Source of the DNA: an uncultured Eubacteriales bacterium
GTDB lineage: Bacteria; Bacillota; Clostridia; Christensenellales; Aristaeellaceae
Direction: 5' to 3'
Length of the DNA: 64,000 nucleotides
NCBI GenBank assembly: GCA_900315585.1
Contig: OMZP01000004.1
Span: 1 to 64,000, forward strand
Part shown: positions 30,738 through 39,945 of the stretch, one piece after another
How positions within the stretch are numbered: the first letter of the stretch is position 1
How the letters are laid out: each line of letters opens with the position of its first letter
The notes under the pieces: generated by a model
Database searches by the model: none
The model's input: the letters and a program-made list of their open reading frames with translations, nothing else
Told to the model about the DNA's origin: nothing
Made by a program: the position numbers and the translations under genes

Positions 30738-30953
30738 ATGATGACCGAACCCCCCATCGGCGAGCTGCTGGAAAAGGTGGATTGCCGCTATACCTTGGCC
30801 GTGGAGGCCGCCAAGCGGGCCCGCGAGATCATCGCCGGCAGCCTGCCGCTGATCGACACCAAGGAGACCAAGCCGCTGTCCATCGCCATCGAGGAGATCA
30901 ACCGCCGGCTGATCACCTACAGCCGCGACGAGGAAGCGGAAGTCGAAGAATAA
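30738..30953 (+). CDS. rpoZ: RNA polymerase omega subunit
   Basis: 71 residues: [47 protein letters not shown]. The omega fold promotes folding of the beta-prime subunit. AAGGAGG site seven bases before the ATG. Conserved location between gmk and coaBC. Typical clostridial length and acidic tail (EEAEVEE). A repeat element separates it from gmk, and a hairpin (30983-31009) from coaBC. Confidence 0.95.
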   Translation: MMTEPPIGELLEKVDCRYTLAVEAAKRAREIIAGSLPLIDTKETKPLSIAIEEINRRLITYSRDEEAEVEE

Positions 30954-30982
30954 TTGACAATCACAACAACCCAGCCTGAACC

Positions 30983-31009
30983 AGCGAAACCCGATTGATC
31001 GGTTTCGCT
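30983..31009 (+). other. Hairpin between rpoZ and coaBC
   Basis: Stem AGCGAAACC / GGTTTCGCT with a 9-base loop, followed by TTGTTGGCG rather than a true T-run. Could be a weak terminator or processing site. Confidence 0.4.
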
Positions 31010-31040
31010 TGTTGGCGTTGTATGGAACGGGGGAATTGAC

Positions 31041-32237
31041 GTGTTGAAGGACAAGCATATCGTGCTGGGCGTGACGGGCGGCATCGCGGTCTACAAGGCC
31101 TGCGACCTGGTCAGCAGGCTCAAAAAGCAGGGGGCCGAGGTGCGCGTGGTGCTCACGGAGAACGCCGCGAAGTTCGTGCCGCCGCTGACCTTCGACACCC
31201 TCAGCGGCAACCCCACCCACGTGGACACCTTCGCGCCCCGCAGCGAGCTGGAGCACATTCACCTGGCGAAGTGGGCGGACGCCTATGTGATCGCCCCCGC
31301 CACGGCCAACTGCCTGGCCAAGCTGGCCGGCGGCATCGCCGACGACCTGCTCACCACCACGGCCCTGGCCATGACCGCGCCGCTTTTGATCGCCCCGGCC
31401 ATGAACGCCAACATGTGGCGGCATGCGGCCACCCAGGCGAATCTTGAGACCCTGCTTGCCCGCGGCGCAAAGACCGTGGGCCCCGGCGTGGGCCATTTGG
31501 CCTGCGGGGACGACGACGTGGGCCGCATGGCGGAGCCCTCTGAGATCGTGGAGGCGCTGGACGCGCTGCTGTCCGTAAAGCGGGATTTCGAGGGCGTCAG
31601 GGTGCTGGTGACGGCGGGTCCCACCGTGGAGAAGATCGACCCCGTGCGCTTCATCACCAACCGCTCCTCCGGCAAGATGGGCTACGCCCTCGCCGAGGCC
31701 GCGCAGACGCGGGGCGCGGAGGTGCAGCTGGTGTCCGGACCGGTGAACCTGGCCGCGCCCGCGGGCGTGCAGGTCGTGCCGATTGAGTCCAGCGCGGACC
31801 TGTGCGCCGCCGTGCTCGATCGCGGCGAATGGGCGGACGTGGTGATCCAGGCCGCGGCCCCCGCGGATTTCCGGCCCGCGAAGGTCTCCGGCAGCAAGAT
31901 CAAGAAGACCGGCGAGGGCATGACCCTCGTTCTGGAGAACACCACCGACATCGCCGCCGAACTGGGCAGGCGGAAGCGCCCCGGCCAGGTGCTGGTGGCC
32001 TTCGCCGCCGAGACCGATGACGTGCTTGAGAACGCCCGGGGCAAGCTGGAAAAGAAGAACGCGGACCTGGTGGTGGCCAACGACGTGAGCCGTTCGGACG
32101 CGGGCTTCGGCGTGGACACCAACGCCGTGACGCTGATCACCCGCGAGGGCCAACAGGCGCTGCCGCTGATGCGCAAGCGGGCGGTGGCCGACGGCATCCT
32201 GGACGCGGTGGCGGCGCTGATGGGCCGGGAAAGATGA
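31041..32237 (+). CDS. coaBC: Bifunctional phosphopantothenoylcysteine decarboxylase / phosphopantothenate-cysteine ligase
   Basis: 398 residues. CoaC half (residues 1-185): flavoprotein with GVTGGIAVYKACDLVSRLKK, catalytic-type His in the region before the FMN loop (LEHIHLAKWADAYVIAPATA), PAMNANMWRH and CGDDDVGRM. CoaB half (about 190-398): VLVTAGPTVEKIDPVRFITN, SSGKMGYALAEAA, AAPADFRP, KIKKTGEG, VAFAAETD, VANDVS. Performs two successive steps of coenzyme A synthesis. The start is GTG 31041 (GGGGGAATT upstream); TTG 31044 is also possible. The stop overlaps the priA ATG by four bases. Confidence 0.96.
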   Translation: MLKDKHIVLGVTGGIAVYKACDLVSRLKKQGAEVRVVLTENAAKFVPPLTFDTLSGNPTHVDTFAPRSELEHIHLAKWADAYVIAPATANCLAKLAGGIADDLLTTTALAMTAPLLIAPAMNANMWRHAATQANLETLLARGAKTVGPGVGHLACGDDDVGRMAEPSEIVEALDALLSVKRDFEGVRVLVTAGPTVEKIDPVRFITNRSSGKMGYALAEAAQTRGAEVQLVSGPVNLAAPAGVQVVPIESSADLCAAVLDRGEWADVVIQAAAPADFRPAKVSGSKIKKTGEGMTLVLENTTDIAAELGRRKRPGQVLVAFAAETDDVLENARGKLEKKNADLVVANDVSRSDAGFGVDTNAVTLITREGQQALPLMRKRAVADGILDAVAALMGRER

Positions 32238-34462
32238 CCTACGCCAACGTCATCGTCGATCTCTCCGCCGAGGCGGTGGACCGGCAGTTCAGCTATTCGG
32301 TGCCCGCGGGCATGGACGTGCAGCCCGGCCAGCTGGTGGCGGTGCCCTTTGGGCCCCGGACCCTGGAGGGCTTCGTGGTGTCGCTGTCCGACACTTGCGA
32401 CCTGCCGCCGGAGAAGGTGAAGCCCGTCCTGCGGCTGGCGCGGCCGGAGCCGGTGGTGCTGCCGGACCTGATGGAGCTTGCCGAGTGGATGCACACCCGC
32501 TACCTGTGCAACCTGGTGGACGCGCTGCGTCTGATGCTCCCGGCGGAGCTGCGCGGCGGGCGGGTGCGGGAGCGCACGAGCCGGTATGTCCGGCTGAACC
32601 TGACGGAGGCGGAGCTTGACGACTTCAAGGCCGCCAACCCCCGGGCGAAGAAGCAGATCGAGCTGCTGGAGCGGCTGAGGGACGGGGACATCGAGACGGC
32701 GCGGATCGAGGAGAAGTCCGCCCTGAAGGCCCTGTCCGACAAGGGCGCGGTGACCTTCTACGATTCGGAGAAGCGGCGCACGCCCCACGCCCTGAAAAAC
32801 GAGCTCTATTCCATGGACCCGATCCTGCTGCCGGAGCAGAAGCGCGCCGTTCAGGCCCTGACGGAGGCGCTGGAGCACGGCGGCGGGCGGTTCCTGCTCC
32901 ACGGCGTCACCGGCTCGGGCAAGACCGAGGTCTACATCCGGCTGATCCGGCGGGCGCTGGAGCTGGGCAGGACTGCCATCGTGCTGGTGCCGGAGATCGC
33001 CCTGACCCCCCAGATGGTGGCTTGGCTCCACGGGCGCTTCGGCGGCGACGCGGCGGTGCTGCACTCGGCCCTCTCCGCGGGAGAACGCTTCGACGAGTGG
33101 CGGCGCATCCGCTCCGGCGAGGCCCGCGTGGTGATCGGGGCCCGCAGCGCCGTGTTCGCGCCGGTTCAAAACCTGGGCGTGATCGTGGTGGACGAGGAGC
33201 ACGAGACCACCTACCAGTCCGACCACCGCCCCCGCTACGACGCCCGGGAGGTGGCCTGGAAGCGGGCCGGGCAGCACGGGGCCGTGCTGCTGCTGGGCAG
33301 CGCCACGCCCTCCATCACCACCTACATGCGGGCCATGCCCGGGGTGCGCCCGGAGAACCGCCTGCGGCTCATTGAGCTGCGCCAGCGGGCCAACGGACGG
33401 CCCCTGCCCGAGGTGGAGATCGTGGACATGCGGGGCGAGTTCGGGCGGGGCAACCACTCCATCTTCTCGGCCCGGCTGGCCGCGGAGCTGCGCAAATGCC
33501 TGGACGACGGGCACCAGGCCATGCTGTTCATCAACCGCCGGGGCCACTCCACCTTCGTGTCCTGCCGGAACTGCGGCTACGTGGTGAAGTGCGACCAGTG
33601 CGACGTGTCCATGACCTGGCACCAGGCGGAGAACGCCCTGCGCTGCCACTACTGCGGCAAGACCCTGCCGCCGCCTGAGAAGTGCCCCAGCTGCGGCAGC
33701 AGGTACATCAAGTACTTCGGCGCGGGCACCCAGAAGGTGCAGGAGGAGGTGCGCCGCCTGTTCCCGGACGCCCGCGTGGCCCGGATGGACGTGGACACCA
33801 CCCGGGAGAAGGACGCCCACGAGCGCATCCTGAACCGCTTCCGAAGCGGGGAAGCCAACGTGCTGGTGGGCACCCAGATGATCGCCAAGGGGCTGGACTT
33901 TCCCAACGTGGCGCTGGTGGGCGTGGTGGCGGCGGACCTGTCGCTGAACCTGCCGGACTTCCGCAGCGTGGAGCGCACCTTCCAGCTGATCACCCAGGTG
34001 GCGGGCCGCGCCGGGCGCGCGGACGTGCCGGGGCGGGTGGTGGTGCAGACCTACGACCCGGAGCACTACGGCATCAGGCTGGCCTGCGAGCAGGACTACC
34101 GCGCCTTCTACACCCGGGAGAGCGCCCACCGCCGCGCCGCGCTGTACCCGCCGTTTACGGTGATCGCGCGGATCATCTTTAGCGGCAGGGACCGGGCGCT
34201 GACTCAGGCCTCGGCGGTGGAAGCCGAGGGGAAGCTGCGGGCGTTCCTCAAGGAAACCGGCGCGGAAGGCGACGTGATCCAGCTGGGAGCCATGGAAGCG
34301 CCCATCAAGCTGCTGCGGGGCGAGAGCCGCTTCCAGGTGCTGTTGAAGCTGTACTTCAAGGCAGACCTGGAGGCCGTCGCCGCAAAGATGCAGGCCCTGG
34401 CCGACGCCGCCCCGGAGGGCGTGCGGGCGGAGCTGGAGATCAATCCGAATAATTTGTTTTAG
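32234..34462 (+). CDS. priA: Primosomal protein N' (replication restart helicase)
   Basis: 742 residues. N-terminal 3'BD domain (VDRQFSYSVPAGMDVQPGQL, VAVPFGPRTLEGFVV), SF2 helicase core with Walker A LHGVTGSGKTEVYIRL, DEEH box (VVDEEHETTYQSD), LLGSATPSI, zinc-binding insert with eight Cys (CRNCGYVVKCDQC, CHYCGK, CPSCGS), motif VGTQMIAKGLDFPNV and QVAGRAGR. It reloads the replisome at stalled forks. ATGA coupling to coaBC. Normal length and all zinc ligands present. Confidence 0.97.
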   Translation: MTYANVIVDLSAEAVDRQFSYSVPAGMDVQPGQLVAVPFGPRTLEGFVVSLSDTCDLPPEKVKPVLRLARPEPVVLPDLMELAEWMHTRYLCNLVDALRLMLPAELRGGRVRERTSRYVRLNLTEAELDDFKAANPRAKKQIELLERLRDGDIETARIEEKSALKALSDKGAVTFYDSEKRRTPHALKNELYSMDPILLPEQKRAVQALTEALEHGGGRFLLHGVTGSGKTEVYIRLIRRALELGRTAIVLVPEIALTPQMVAWLHGRFGGDAAVLHSALSAGERFDEWRRIRSGEARVVIGARSAVFAPVQNLGVIVVDEEHETTYQSDHRPRYDAREVAWKRAGQHGAVLLLGSATPSITTYMRAMPGVRPENRLRLIELRQRANGRPLPEVEIVDMRGEFGRGNHSIFSARLAAELRKCLDDGHQAMLFINRRGHSTFVSCRNCGYVVKCDQCDVSMTWHQAENALRCHYCGKTLPPPEKCPSCGSRYIKYFGAGTQKVQEEVRRLFPDARVARMDVDTTREKDAHERILNRFRSGEANVLVGTQMIAKGLDFPNVALVGVVAADLSLNLPDFRSVERTFQLITQVAGRAGRADVPGRVVVQTYDPEHYGIRLACEQDYRAFYTRESAHRRAALYPPFTVIARIIFSGRDRALTQASAVEAEGKLRAFLKETGAEGDVIQLGAMEAPIKLLRGESRFQVLLKLYFKADLEAVAAKMQALADAAPEGVRAELEINPNNLF

Positions 34463-34566
34463 GGAACAGGCAACAGGGGACAGGGAACAGGGAACAGGAA
34501 ATGCAGGGGCGACACAGCCTTCCCCTCTGGGGAAGGTGGCTGGCCGCAGGCCAGACGGATGAGGTC
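34461..34566. repeat. GGGAACAGG repeat plus CTTCCCC..GGGGAAGG element
   Basis: Four or five GGGAACAGG / GGGACAGG units (34463-34500), then a hairpin element CCTTCCCCTCTGGGGAAGG with GGCTGGCCGCAGGCCAG and GACGGATGAGG (34524-34566). Equivalent copies at 36339-36388 and 47531-47577. Confidence 0.8.
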
Positions 34567-34597
34567 GTCGTCCGCCAAAAATATATGGAGGCAAACT

Positions 34598-35086
34598 ATG
34601 GCAATACGCAACATCATTGAAATGGGCAAGGACGACATTCTGCGCAAGCATTCCCGGAAGGTGACGAAGTTTGACCACCGGCTGGGGGTGCTGCTGGACG
34701 ACATGGCCGACACCATGTACGAGGCCGACGGTGTGGGCCTGGCCGCGCCCCAGGTGGGCGTTTTGAAGCGGGCTGTGGTGATCGACGTGGGCGAGGGGCT
34801 GATCGAACTGGTGAACCCGGAGATCCTCTGGAGCGAGGGCGAGGCCATCAGCACCGAGGGCTGCCTGTCCGTGCCCGGGCGGCGCGGCACCGTGAAGCGC
34901 CCGGAGAAGGTGCGCGTCCACGCCCAGGATCGCAAGGGCAAGCACATCGAGGTGGAGGGCGAGGGGTTGCTCGCCGTGTGCCTGTGCCACGAGCTGGACC
35001 ACCTGGACGGCGTGCTGTATGTGGACAAGATGATCGAGGACGTGACAGATCAAATCGAACAGGAGGAAGAGAATAAGGGAAAATGA
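34598..35086 (+). CDS. def: Peptide deformylase
   Basis: 162 residues; removes the formyl group from the N-terminal Met. The three metal-site motifs are present: [25 protein letters not shown] (Cys of motif 2 and two His of motif 3 bind iron). Start at 34598 after ATGGAGGCAAACT; the frame extends upstream to 34559 inside a repeat. It lies between priA and fmt as in Bacillus, but the intergenic gaps on both sides are filled by repeats. The C-terminal tail ([11 protein letters not shown]) is charged and runs into the next repeat (AAAATGAGGAATGAGG), so the tail may be repeat-extended. Confidence 0.96.
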   Translation: MAIRNIIEMGKDDILRKHSRKVTKFDHRLGVLLDDMADTMYEADGVGLAAPQVGVLKRAVVIDVGEGLIELVNPEILWSEGEAISTEGCLSVPGRRGTVKRPEKVRVHAQDRKGKHIEVEGEGLLAVCLCHELDHLDGVLYVDKMIEDVTDQIEQEEENKGK

Positions 35087-35252
35087 GGAATGAGGAATGA
35101 GGAATGAGGAATGGAATCAGCCGTTCCTGTTCCCAAGGGCCTACCGGCCCCATCTCGCTGCAACGCCCGCAGGGCGTCTAGCGAAGCGTCTATGCAGTCC
35201 ACAGGACTGTTTTCCAGGCGCTTGATGTCCCTGTTCCCTGTTCCCTTTTTCC
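35082..35252. repeat. Composite palindromic element (GGAATGAGG arm; GTTCCCTGTTCCC arm)
   Basis: Starts with GAATGAGGAATGAGG units, then an inner body carrying hairpins GGGCCTAC/CGGCCC, CGCCCGCAGGGCG and CAGTCCACAGGACTG, then CAGGCGCTTGATGTCCCTG and two GTTCCC units. The body is the reverse complement of the element at 36238-36330, with diverged but pairing-preserving stems and an extra hairpin. Confidence 0.8.
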
Positions 35253-35261
35253 ATGGGATAA

Positions 35262-36215
35262 ATGCAAGCATATCGAGTTGTTTTCATGGGCACTCCCGCC
35301 TTTGCGGTGCCCAGCTTAAAGGCGCTGGCGGAGGACGGGCGCTATGACATCGTGGGCGTCGTCACCCAGCCGGACCGCCCGGCGGGCCGGGGCAACCGGC
35401 TGACGGCCTGCCCGGTGAAGGAGTATGCGCTGGGAAAGGGCCTGCCGGTCTATCAGTTCGAGCGCATCCGTCGGCCGGAGGGCGTGGCAAAGATGAAGGA
35501 GCTGGCCCCGGATGTGTGCGTCACCGCCGCCTTCGGGCAGATTTTGACCCAGGAGCTGCTGGACATTCCCGTCCACGGCACCGTGAACGTGCACGCCTCG
35601 CTGCTGCCGAAGTATCGCGGCTCCGCGCCCATCAACTGGTGCGTGCTGATGGGCGAGAAGGAGACGGGCGTCACATTGATGCGCACCGACGCGGGCATCG
35701 ACACCGGCGACATGCTCAGGAGTGTCGCCACGCCCATCGGCGCGCTGGAGACCGCCGGGGAGCTGACCGAGCGCCTGTCCGAGTTGGGCGCGCAGCTGCT
35801 CAGAGACACCCTGCCGGACTATCTGGAGGGCAAGGTCGCGCCCGTGCCCCAGGACCCGGACCAGGCCAGCTACCAGCCCATGCTGGACAAGGCCATGGGC
35901 GAGATCGACTGGACCATGACCGCCCGTGAGATCGCCTGCCGGGTGCGGGGGCTGAATCCCTGGCCCTGCGCTTACACCGACCTGGACGGCGGGCGGCTGA
36001 AGGTGTACCTGGCCAAGCCCGTGGATGGCGAAAGCGCCGCCGCTCCCGGCGCGGTGATCGCCTCCGGCCCCAAGGAGGGGCTGGTGGTGCAGTGCGGCGA
36101 CGGGGCGCTGGAGATCCTGGAGATGCAGGCTCCCGGCGGCAAGCGCATGGCCGCCAAGGCGTATCTGATGGGGAAGCGGATCGAGGTCGGGACCGTGTTA
36201 GGCAATAGGGAATAG
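35262..36215 (+). CDS. fmt: Methionyl-tRNA formyltransferase
   Basis: 317 residues. Formyltransferase domain: VVFMGTPAFAVPSLKAL, VTQPDRPAGRGN, VTAAFGQILTQELLDIP, the catalytic NVHASLLPKYRGSAPINW (Asn and His), TGVTLMRTDAGIDTGDML (Asp), then the C-terminal OB-like domain from about residue 205 (GEIDWTMTAREIACRVRGLN). Formylates initiator Met-tRNA using formyl-tetrahydrofolate; the functional counterpart of def upstream. Start 35262 (MQAYRVVFMGTP) is the only sensible one, yet it has only a weak site (GGGATAA) directly after a repeat element. Confidence 0.96.
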   Translation: MQAYRVVFMGTPAFAVPSLKALAEDGRYDIVGVVTQPDRPAGRGNRLTACPVKEYALGKGLPVYQFERIRRPEGVAKMKELAPDVCVTAAFGQILTQELLDIPVHGTVNVHASLLPKYRGSAPINWCVLMGEKETGVTLMRTDAGIDTGDMLRSVATPIGALETAGELTERLSELGAQLLRDTLPDYLEGKVAPVPQDPDQASYQPMLDKAMGEIDWTMTAREIACRVRGLNPWPCAYTDLDGGRLKVYLAKPVDGESAAAPGAVIASGPKEGLVVQCGDGALEILEMQAPGGKRMAAKAYLMGKRIEVGTVLGNRE

Positions 36216-36388
36216 GCAATAGGAATTGTGACGATGGATAGAGGGAACAGGGACATCGAGCGCCCGGAAAACAATCCAGTGGATTGTTTTCAGCGAGATG
36301 GGGCCGGCAGGCCCACAGGGAACAGGAACGGCTTCCAGAAGCCTTCCCCCATGGGGAAGGTGGCCCGCGAAGCGGGACGGATGAGGTC
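36204..36388. repeat. Composite repeat: AATAGGGAATAGG, GGGAACAGG element, CTTCCCCCATGGGGAAGG element
   Basis: Three repeat types joined: AATAGGGAATAGGCAATAGG (36206-36226; also 37782-37808), a palindromic body from GGGAACAGGGACATCGAGCG to CACAGGGAACAGG (36238-36327) with inner stem AACAATCC/GGATTGTT, and the CTTCCCC..GGGGAAGG element with GACGGATGAGG (36339-36388). It reaches into the probable start region of rsmB. Confidence 0.8.
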
Positions 36389-37784
36389 TTTTGGAGAAAA
36401 TGCCGCGAATAAATCCCGTGGCCGCGGCAAGCCCCAGAAGCCCCGCCTGACCGCCCGGGACGCGGCGCTGCGGGCGCTGCAGGACGTGGCGCGGGGGGAG
36501 GCCTTCGCCGCCCAGGCGCTGGACCGCCGCCTGGAGGAGGCGCGGCTGCGCCCGGACGACCGGCGGCTGGCCGCAGGCATCTTCTACAGCGCGGCGGAGA
36601 ACCGGCTGTATCTGGATTACATGCTGGGCCGCTTCCTGGAGACGAAGCCGGAGCCGGTGGTGGTGGACATTCTGCACATCGCGGCGGCGCAGCTGTTGTT
36701 CATGGACCGGGTGCCGGACCACGCGGCGGTGGACGAGGCCGTGAAGCAGGTCCGCGCCGCACGGCGCGAGGGCTTCACGGGACTGGTGAACGCGGTGCTG
36801 CGGGGGCTCATCCGGGCCCGGGACGCCGGGGAGCTGACCCTGCCGGACCGGGAAGCGGAGCCGCTGAAATGGCTGAGCGTGAAGCATTCCATCGCGGAAC
36901 CGGCGGCCCGGCGGCTGATCGACGCCTACGGGCTGGACGAAGCCGCGGCCATCGCGGGCTGGACGCCGCCCAGGCGGGAGCAGACCGTGCGCCCCAACCG
37001 GCTCAGGATGGACGGCACGGCCTTCGAGGCCTGGCTGACCGGGCAGGGATACGCCTGGCGGCGGGGGCTCGTGGAGGACGCCTTCATCGTGGAAAACGCC
37101 GGGAACCTGGCGGCCGCCGAGGGCTATCGCCAGGGCCTGTTTTCCATCCAGGGCCAGAGCGCCATGCTGGCGGCGCTGGCGGTGGAGCCGAAGCCGGGCA
37201 TGCAGATATTGGACGCCTGCGCCGCGCCCGGCGGCAAGAGCTGCCTGCTGGCCGAGCGCATGGGCACCTCCGGGCGGGTGTTCGCCTGGGACGTGCACGC
37301 CCACCGGGTGGAGCTGATCCGGGCGGCGGCGCGGCGGCTGGGGCTGGACAACGTGCGGCCCAGCGAGCGGGATGCCCGGAAGCCCCTGGCCAGCCTGGAA
37401 CTGACCATGGACGCGGTGCTGGTGGACGCGCCCTGCTCCGGCCTGGGCGTGATCGCCGACAAGCCGGACATCAAGTACCGCCAGACGGAGGAGAGCCTTG
37501 CGGCGCTGCCCCCCATCCAGCGGGACATCCTGGACGCCTGCTGCGGCGCGGTGAAGGTGGGGGGCCTGCTGGTCTACGCCACCTGCACGGTGCTTCCGGA
37601 GGAGAACGAGGCCCAGGCGCGGGCATTCCTTGCACGGCACCCGGAGTTCGAGCCGGACGAAGGAGACGGCTGGCTGCCGGAGGCGCTTCGGGGGAAGCTG
37701 CGCGACGGCATGCTCCAGATCCTGCCCAACCGGGACGGCCTCGAGGGCTTCTTCATCGCGAGAATGCGGAGAATCAGGCAATAG
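36381..37784 (+). CDS. rsmB: 16S rRNA m5C967 methyltransferase RsmB
   Basis: 467 residues if ATG 36381 is used. N-terminal NusB-like domain (LTARDAALRALQDVARGEAF, DDRRLAAGIFYSAAENRLYL, HAAVDEAVKQVRAARREGFT) and C-terminal SAM methyltransferase domain: LDACAAPGGKSCLLAERM (SAM site), VDAPCSGLG (PC motif; TRMFO-type catalytic Cys in CSG) and ATCTVLPEENEAQ (second Cys). The frame is open to 36228, but residues encoded there come from repeats (GNRDIERPENN, GNRNGFQKPSPMGK), so they are probably not native. ATG 36381 is itself the ATG of the repeat's GACGGATGAGG end and lacks a strong ribosome site, so the repeat may have supplied the start codon. Located fmt-rsmB-rlmN as in other Firmicutes. Confidence 0.92.
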   Translation: MRSFGENAANKSRGRGKPQKPRLTARDAALRALQDVARGEAFAAQALDRRLEEARLRPDDRRLAAGIFYSAAENRLYLDYMLGRFLETKPEPVVVDILHIAAAQLLFMDRVPDHAAVDEAVKQVRAARREGFTGLVNAVLRGLIRARDAGELTLPDREAEPLKWLSVKHSIAEPAARRLIDAYGLDEAAAIAGWTPPRREQTVRPNRLRMDGTAFEAWLTGQGYAWRRGLVEDAFIVENAGNLAAAEGYRQGLFSIQGQSAMLAALAVEPKPGMQILDACAAPGGKSCLLAERMGTSGRVFAWDVHAHRVELIRAAARRLGLDNVRPSERDARKPLASLELTMDAVLVDAPCSGLGVIADKPDIKYRQTEESLAALPPIQRDILDACCGAVKVGGLLVYATCTVLPEENEAQARAFLARHPEFEPDEGDGWLPEALRGKLRDGMLQILPNRDGLEGFFIARMRRIRQ

Positions 37785-37850
37785 GGGATAGGCAATAGGC
37801 AATAGGAATGGTGAACCCGTAGGGACGCCATTTTTGGCGTCCGCCGCCCT
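37782..37850. repeat. AATAGGGGATAGGCAATAGG plus GTAGGGACGCC..GGCGTCC elements
   Basis: Short tandem AATAGG-type units at 37782-37808, then hairpin TAGGGACGCCATTTTTGGCGTCC at 37820-37846 (inner arms GGACGCCA/TGGCGTCC). Both types recur elsewhere in the window. Confidence 0.75.
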
Positions 37851-37870
37851 CCCATCGAAAGGACACCTGC

Positions 37871-38944
37871 ATGGACAAGATACAACTGCTCGGGCTGACG
37901 GGCGAGGAGCTGACCCGCTTTGTGGTGGAGGACCTGGGCGAGAGCAAGTTTCGCGCGGGGCAGATCGCCCAGTGGCTCGCCCGGGGCGCGGACATCGACG
38001 GCATGACGAACCTGTCCGCGGCCCTTCGGGCAAAGCTGAACGAAATCGCCGTGGCGAACCCGGTGCGCATCCTGGAGAGCTACAAGTCGAAGATCGACGA
38101 GACGGAGAAGTTCCTCTACGCCCTGCCGGACGGCAACCTGATCGAGGGCGTGCTGATGCGCTACCACCACGGGGACACCCTCTGCGTGTCCACCCAGGTG
38201 GGCTGCGCCATGGGCTGCGCCTTCTGCGCCAGCACCCTGGAGGGCCGGGTGCGCAACCTGACGGCGGGGGAGATCCTGGGCCAGGTGGCGGCGGCCAACC
38301 GCCACATTCAGACGCAGGACAGTGAGCGCCGGGTGCACAACATCGTGCTGATGGGCAGCGGCGAGCCCCTGGACAACTACGACAACGTGGTGAAGTTCCT
38401 CAGGCTGGTGAACGCGCCGGAGGGCATGAACATCTCCCTGCGCAACATCTCCCTGTCCACCTGCGGGCTGGTGCGGCGGATGTACGACTTCGCCAAGGAG
38501 GGCCTGCCGGTGACGCTGAGCCTGTCGCTGCACGCGCCCAACGACGAGATCCGCCAGAAGATCATGCCCGTGGCCCACGCCTATCCCTACAGCGAGGTGC
38601 TCGCCGCCTGCAAGTACTACGTGGAGCAGACCGGGCGGCGGGTGATCTTCGAGTACGCGCTGATCAAGGACCTGAACAGCGACGTGCGCCACGCCGAGGA
38701 GCTGGCGCGGCGGCTGCGGGGCCTGCGCTGCCACGTGAACCTGATCCCGCTGAACGACGTGAAGGAGCGCAATCTGGCCGCGCCGGACAAGAAGACCGTG
38801 GAGGCCTTCCTGAAGCGGCTGGAGCTGAAGCACATCTCCGCCACCGTCCGTCGGGAGATGGGCGCCGACATCGAGGGCGCCTGCGGACAGCTGAGACGGA
38901 GGATACTGAGGGAACAGGGAACAGGGGACAGGGAACAGGAATAG
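37871..38944 (+). CDS. rlmN: Dual-specificity RNA methyltransferase RlmN
   Basis: 357 residues; radical SAM enzyme making m2A2503 in 23S rRNA and m2A37 in tRNA. N-terminal helical domain (LLGLTGEELTRFVVEDLGES), radical SAM motif in STQVGCAMGCAFCASTLEG (CxxxCxxC), SAM-binding GSGEPLDNYDNV, STCGLVRRMYDFA, LSLSLHAPNDEIR, LIPLNDV, and the C-terminal Cys region (GADIEGACGQLR). Family length. Ribosome site AAAGGACAC. The last codons run into a GGGAACAGG repeat (REQGTGDREQE), so the tail is repeat-encoded. Confidence 0.96.
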   Translation: MDKIQLLGLTGEELTRFVVEDLGESKFRAGQIAQWLARGADIDGMTNLSAALRAKLNEIAVANPVRILESYKSKIDETEKFLYALPDGNLIEGVLMRYHHGDTLCVSTQVGCAMGCAFCASTLEGRVRNLTAGEILGQVAAANRHIQTQDSERRVHNIVLMGSGEPLDNYDNVVKFLRLVNAPEGMNISLRNISLSTCGLVRRMYDFAKEGLPVTLSLSLHAPNDEIRQKIMPVAHAYPYSEVLAACKYYVEQTGRRVIFEYALIKDLNSDVRHAEELARRLRGLRCHVNLIPLNDVKERNLAAPDKKTVEAFLKRLELKHISATVRREMGADIEGACGQLRRRILREQGTGDREQE

Positions 38945-39150
38945 CAGACGATACGAAATGTCCTTCTGGCACGCAAGGCACAGATCCTTCGCTTCGCTCA
39001 GGATGACATGCCCGCGCCGTCTGTAATCCTGAGCGAAGCGAAGGATCTGTACATAAGAGTGTTCAAGGAACCCGGACGAAGGGAACAAAGAAAGGATTCT
39101 GTTAGCGGAAGCAGCAAATCCTGTTCCCTGTTCCCTTGGCCCTGTTCCCT
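38909..39150. repeat. GGGAACAGG arms around a REP-like inverted pair
   Basis: GGGAACAGGGAACAGGGGAC units overlap the rlmN 3' end (38909-38940). 38980-39050 is an inverted pair of the GATCCTTCGCTTCGCTCAGG unit. 39064-39150 carries GGAACCCGGACGAAGGGAAC and the inverse CCTGTTCCCTGTTCCCTTGG. The rest of the rlmN-phosphatase gap holds no gene. Confidence 0.85.
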
Positions 39151-39219
39151 CGAATTTGGAAACGGCTTGAAAGCGCCGACACGGCCAGGATACGCTCAAC
39201 CATAACGGAGGTTACGCCC

Positions 39220-39941
<722 letters not shown>

Positions 39942-39945
<4 letters not shown>

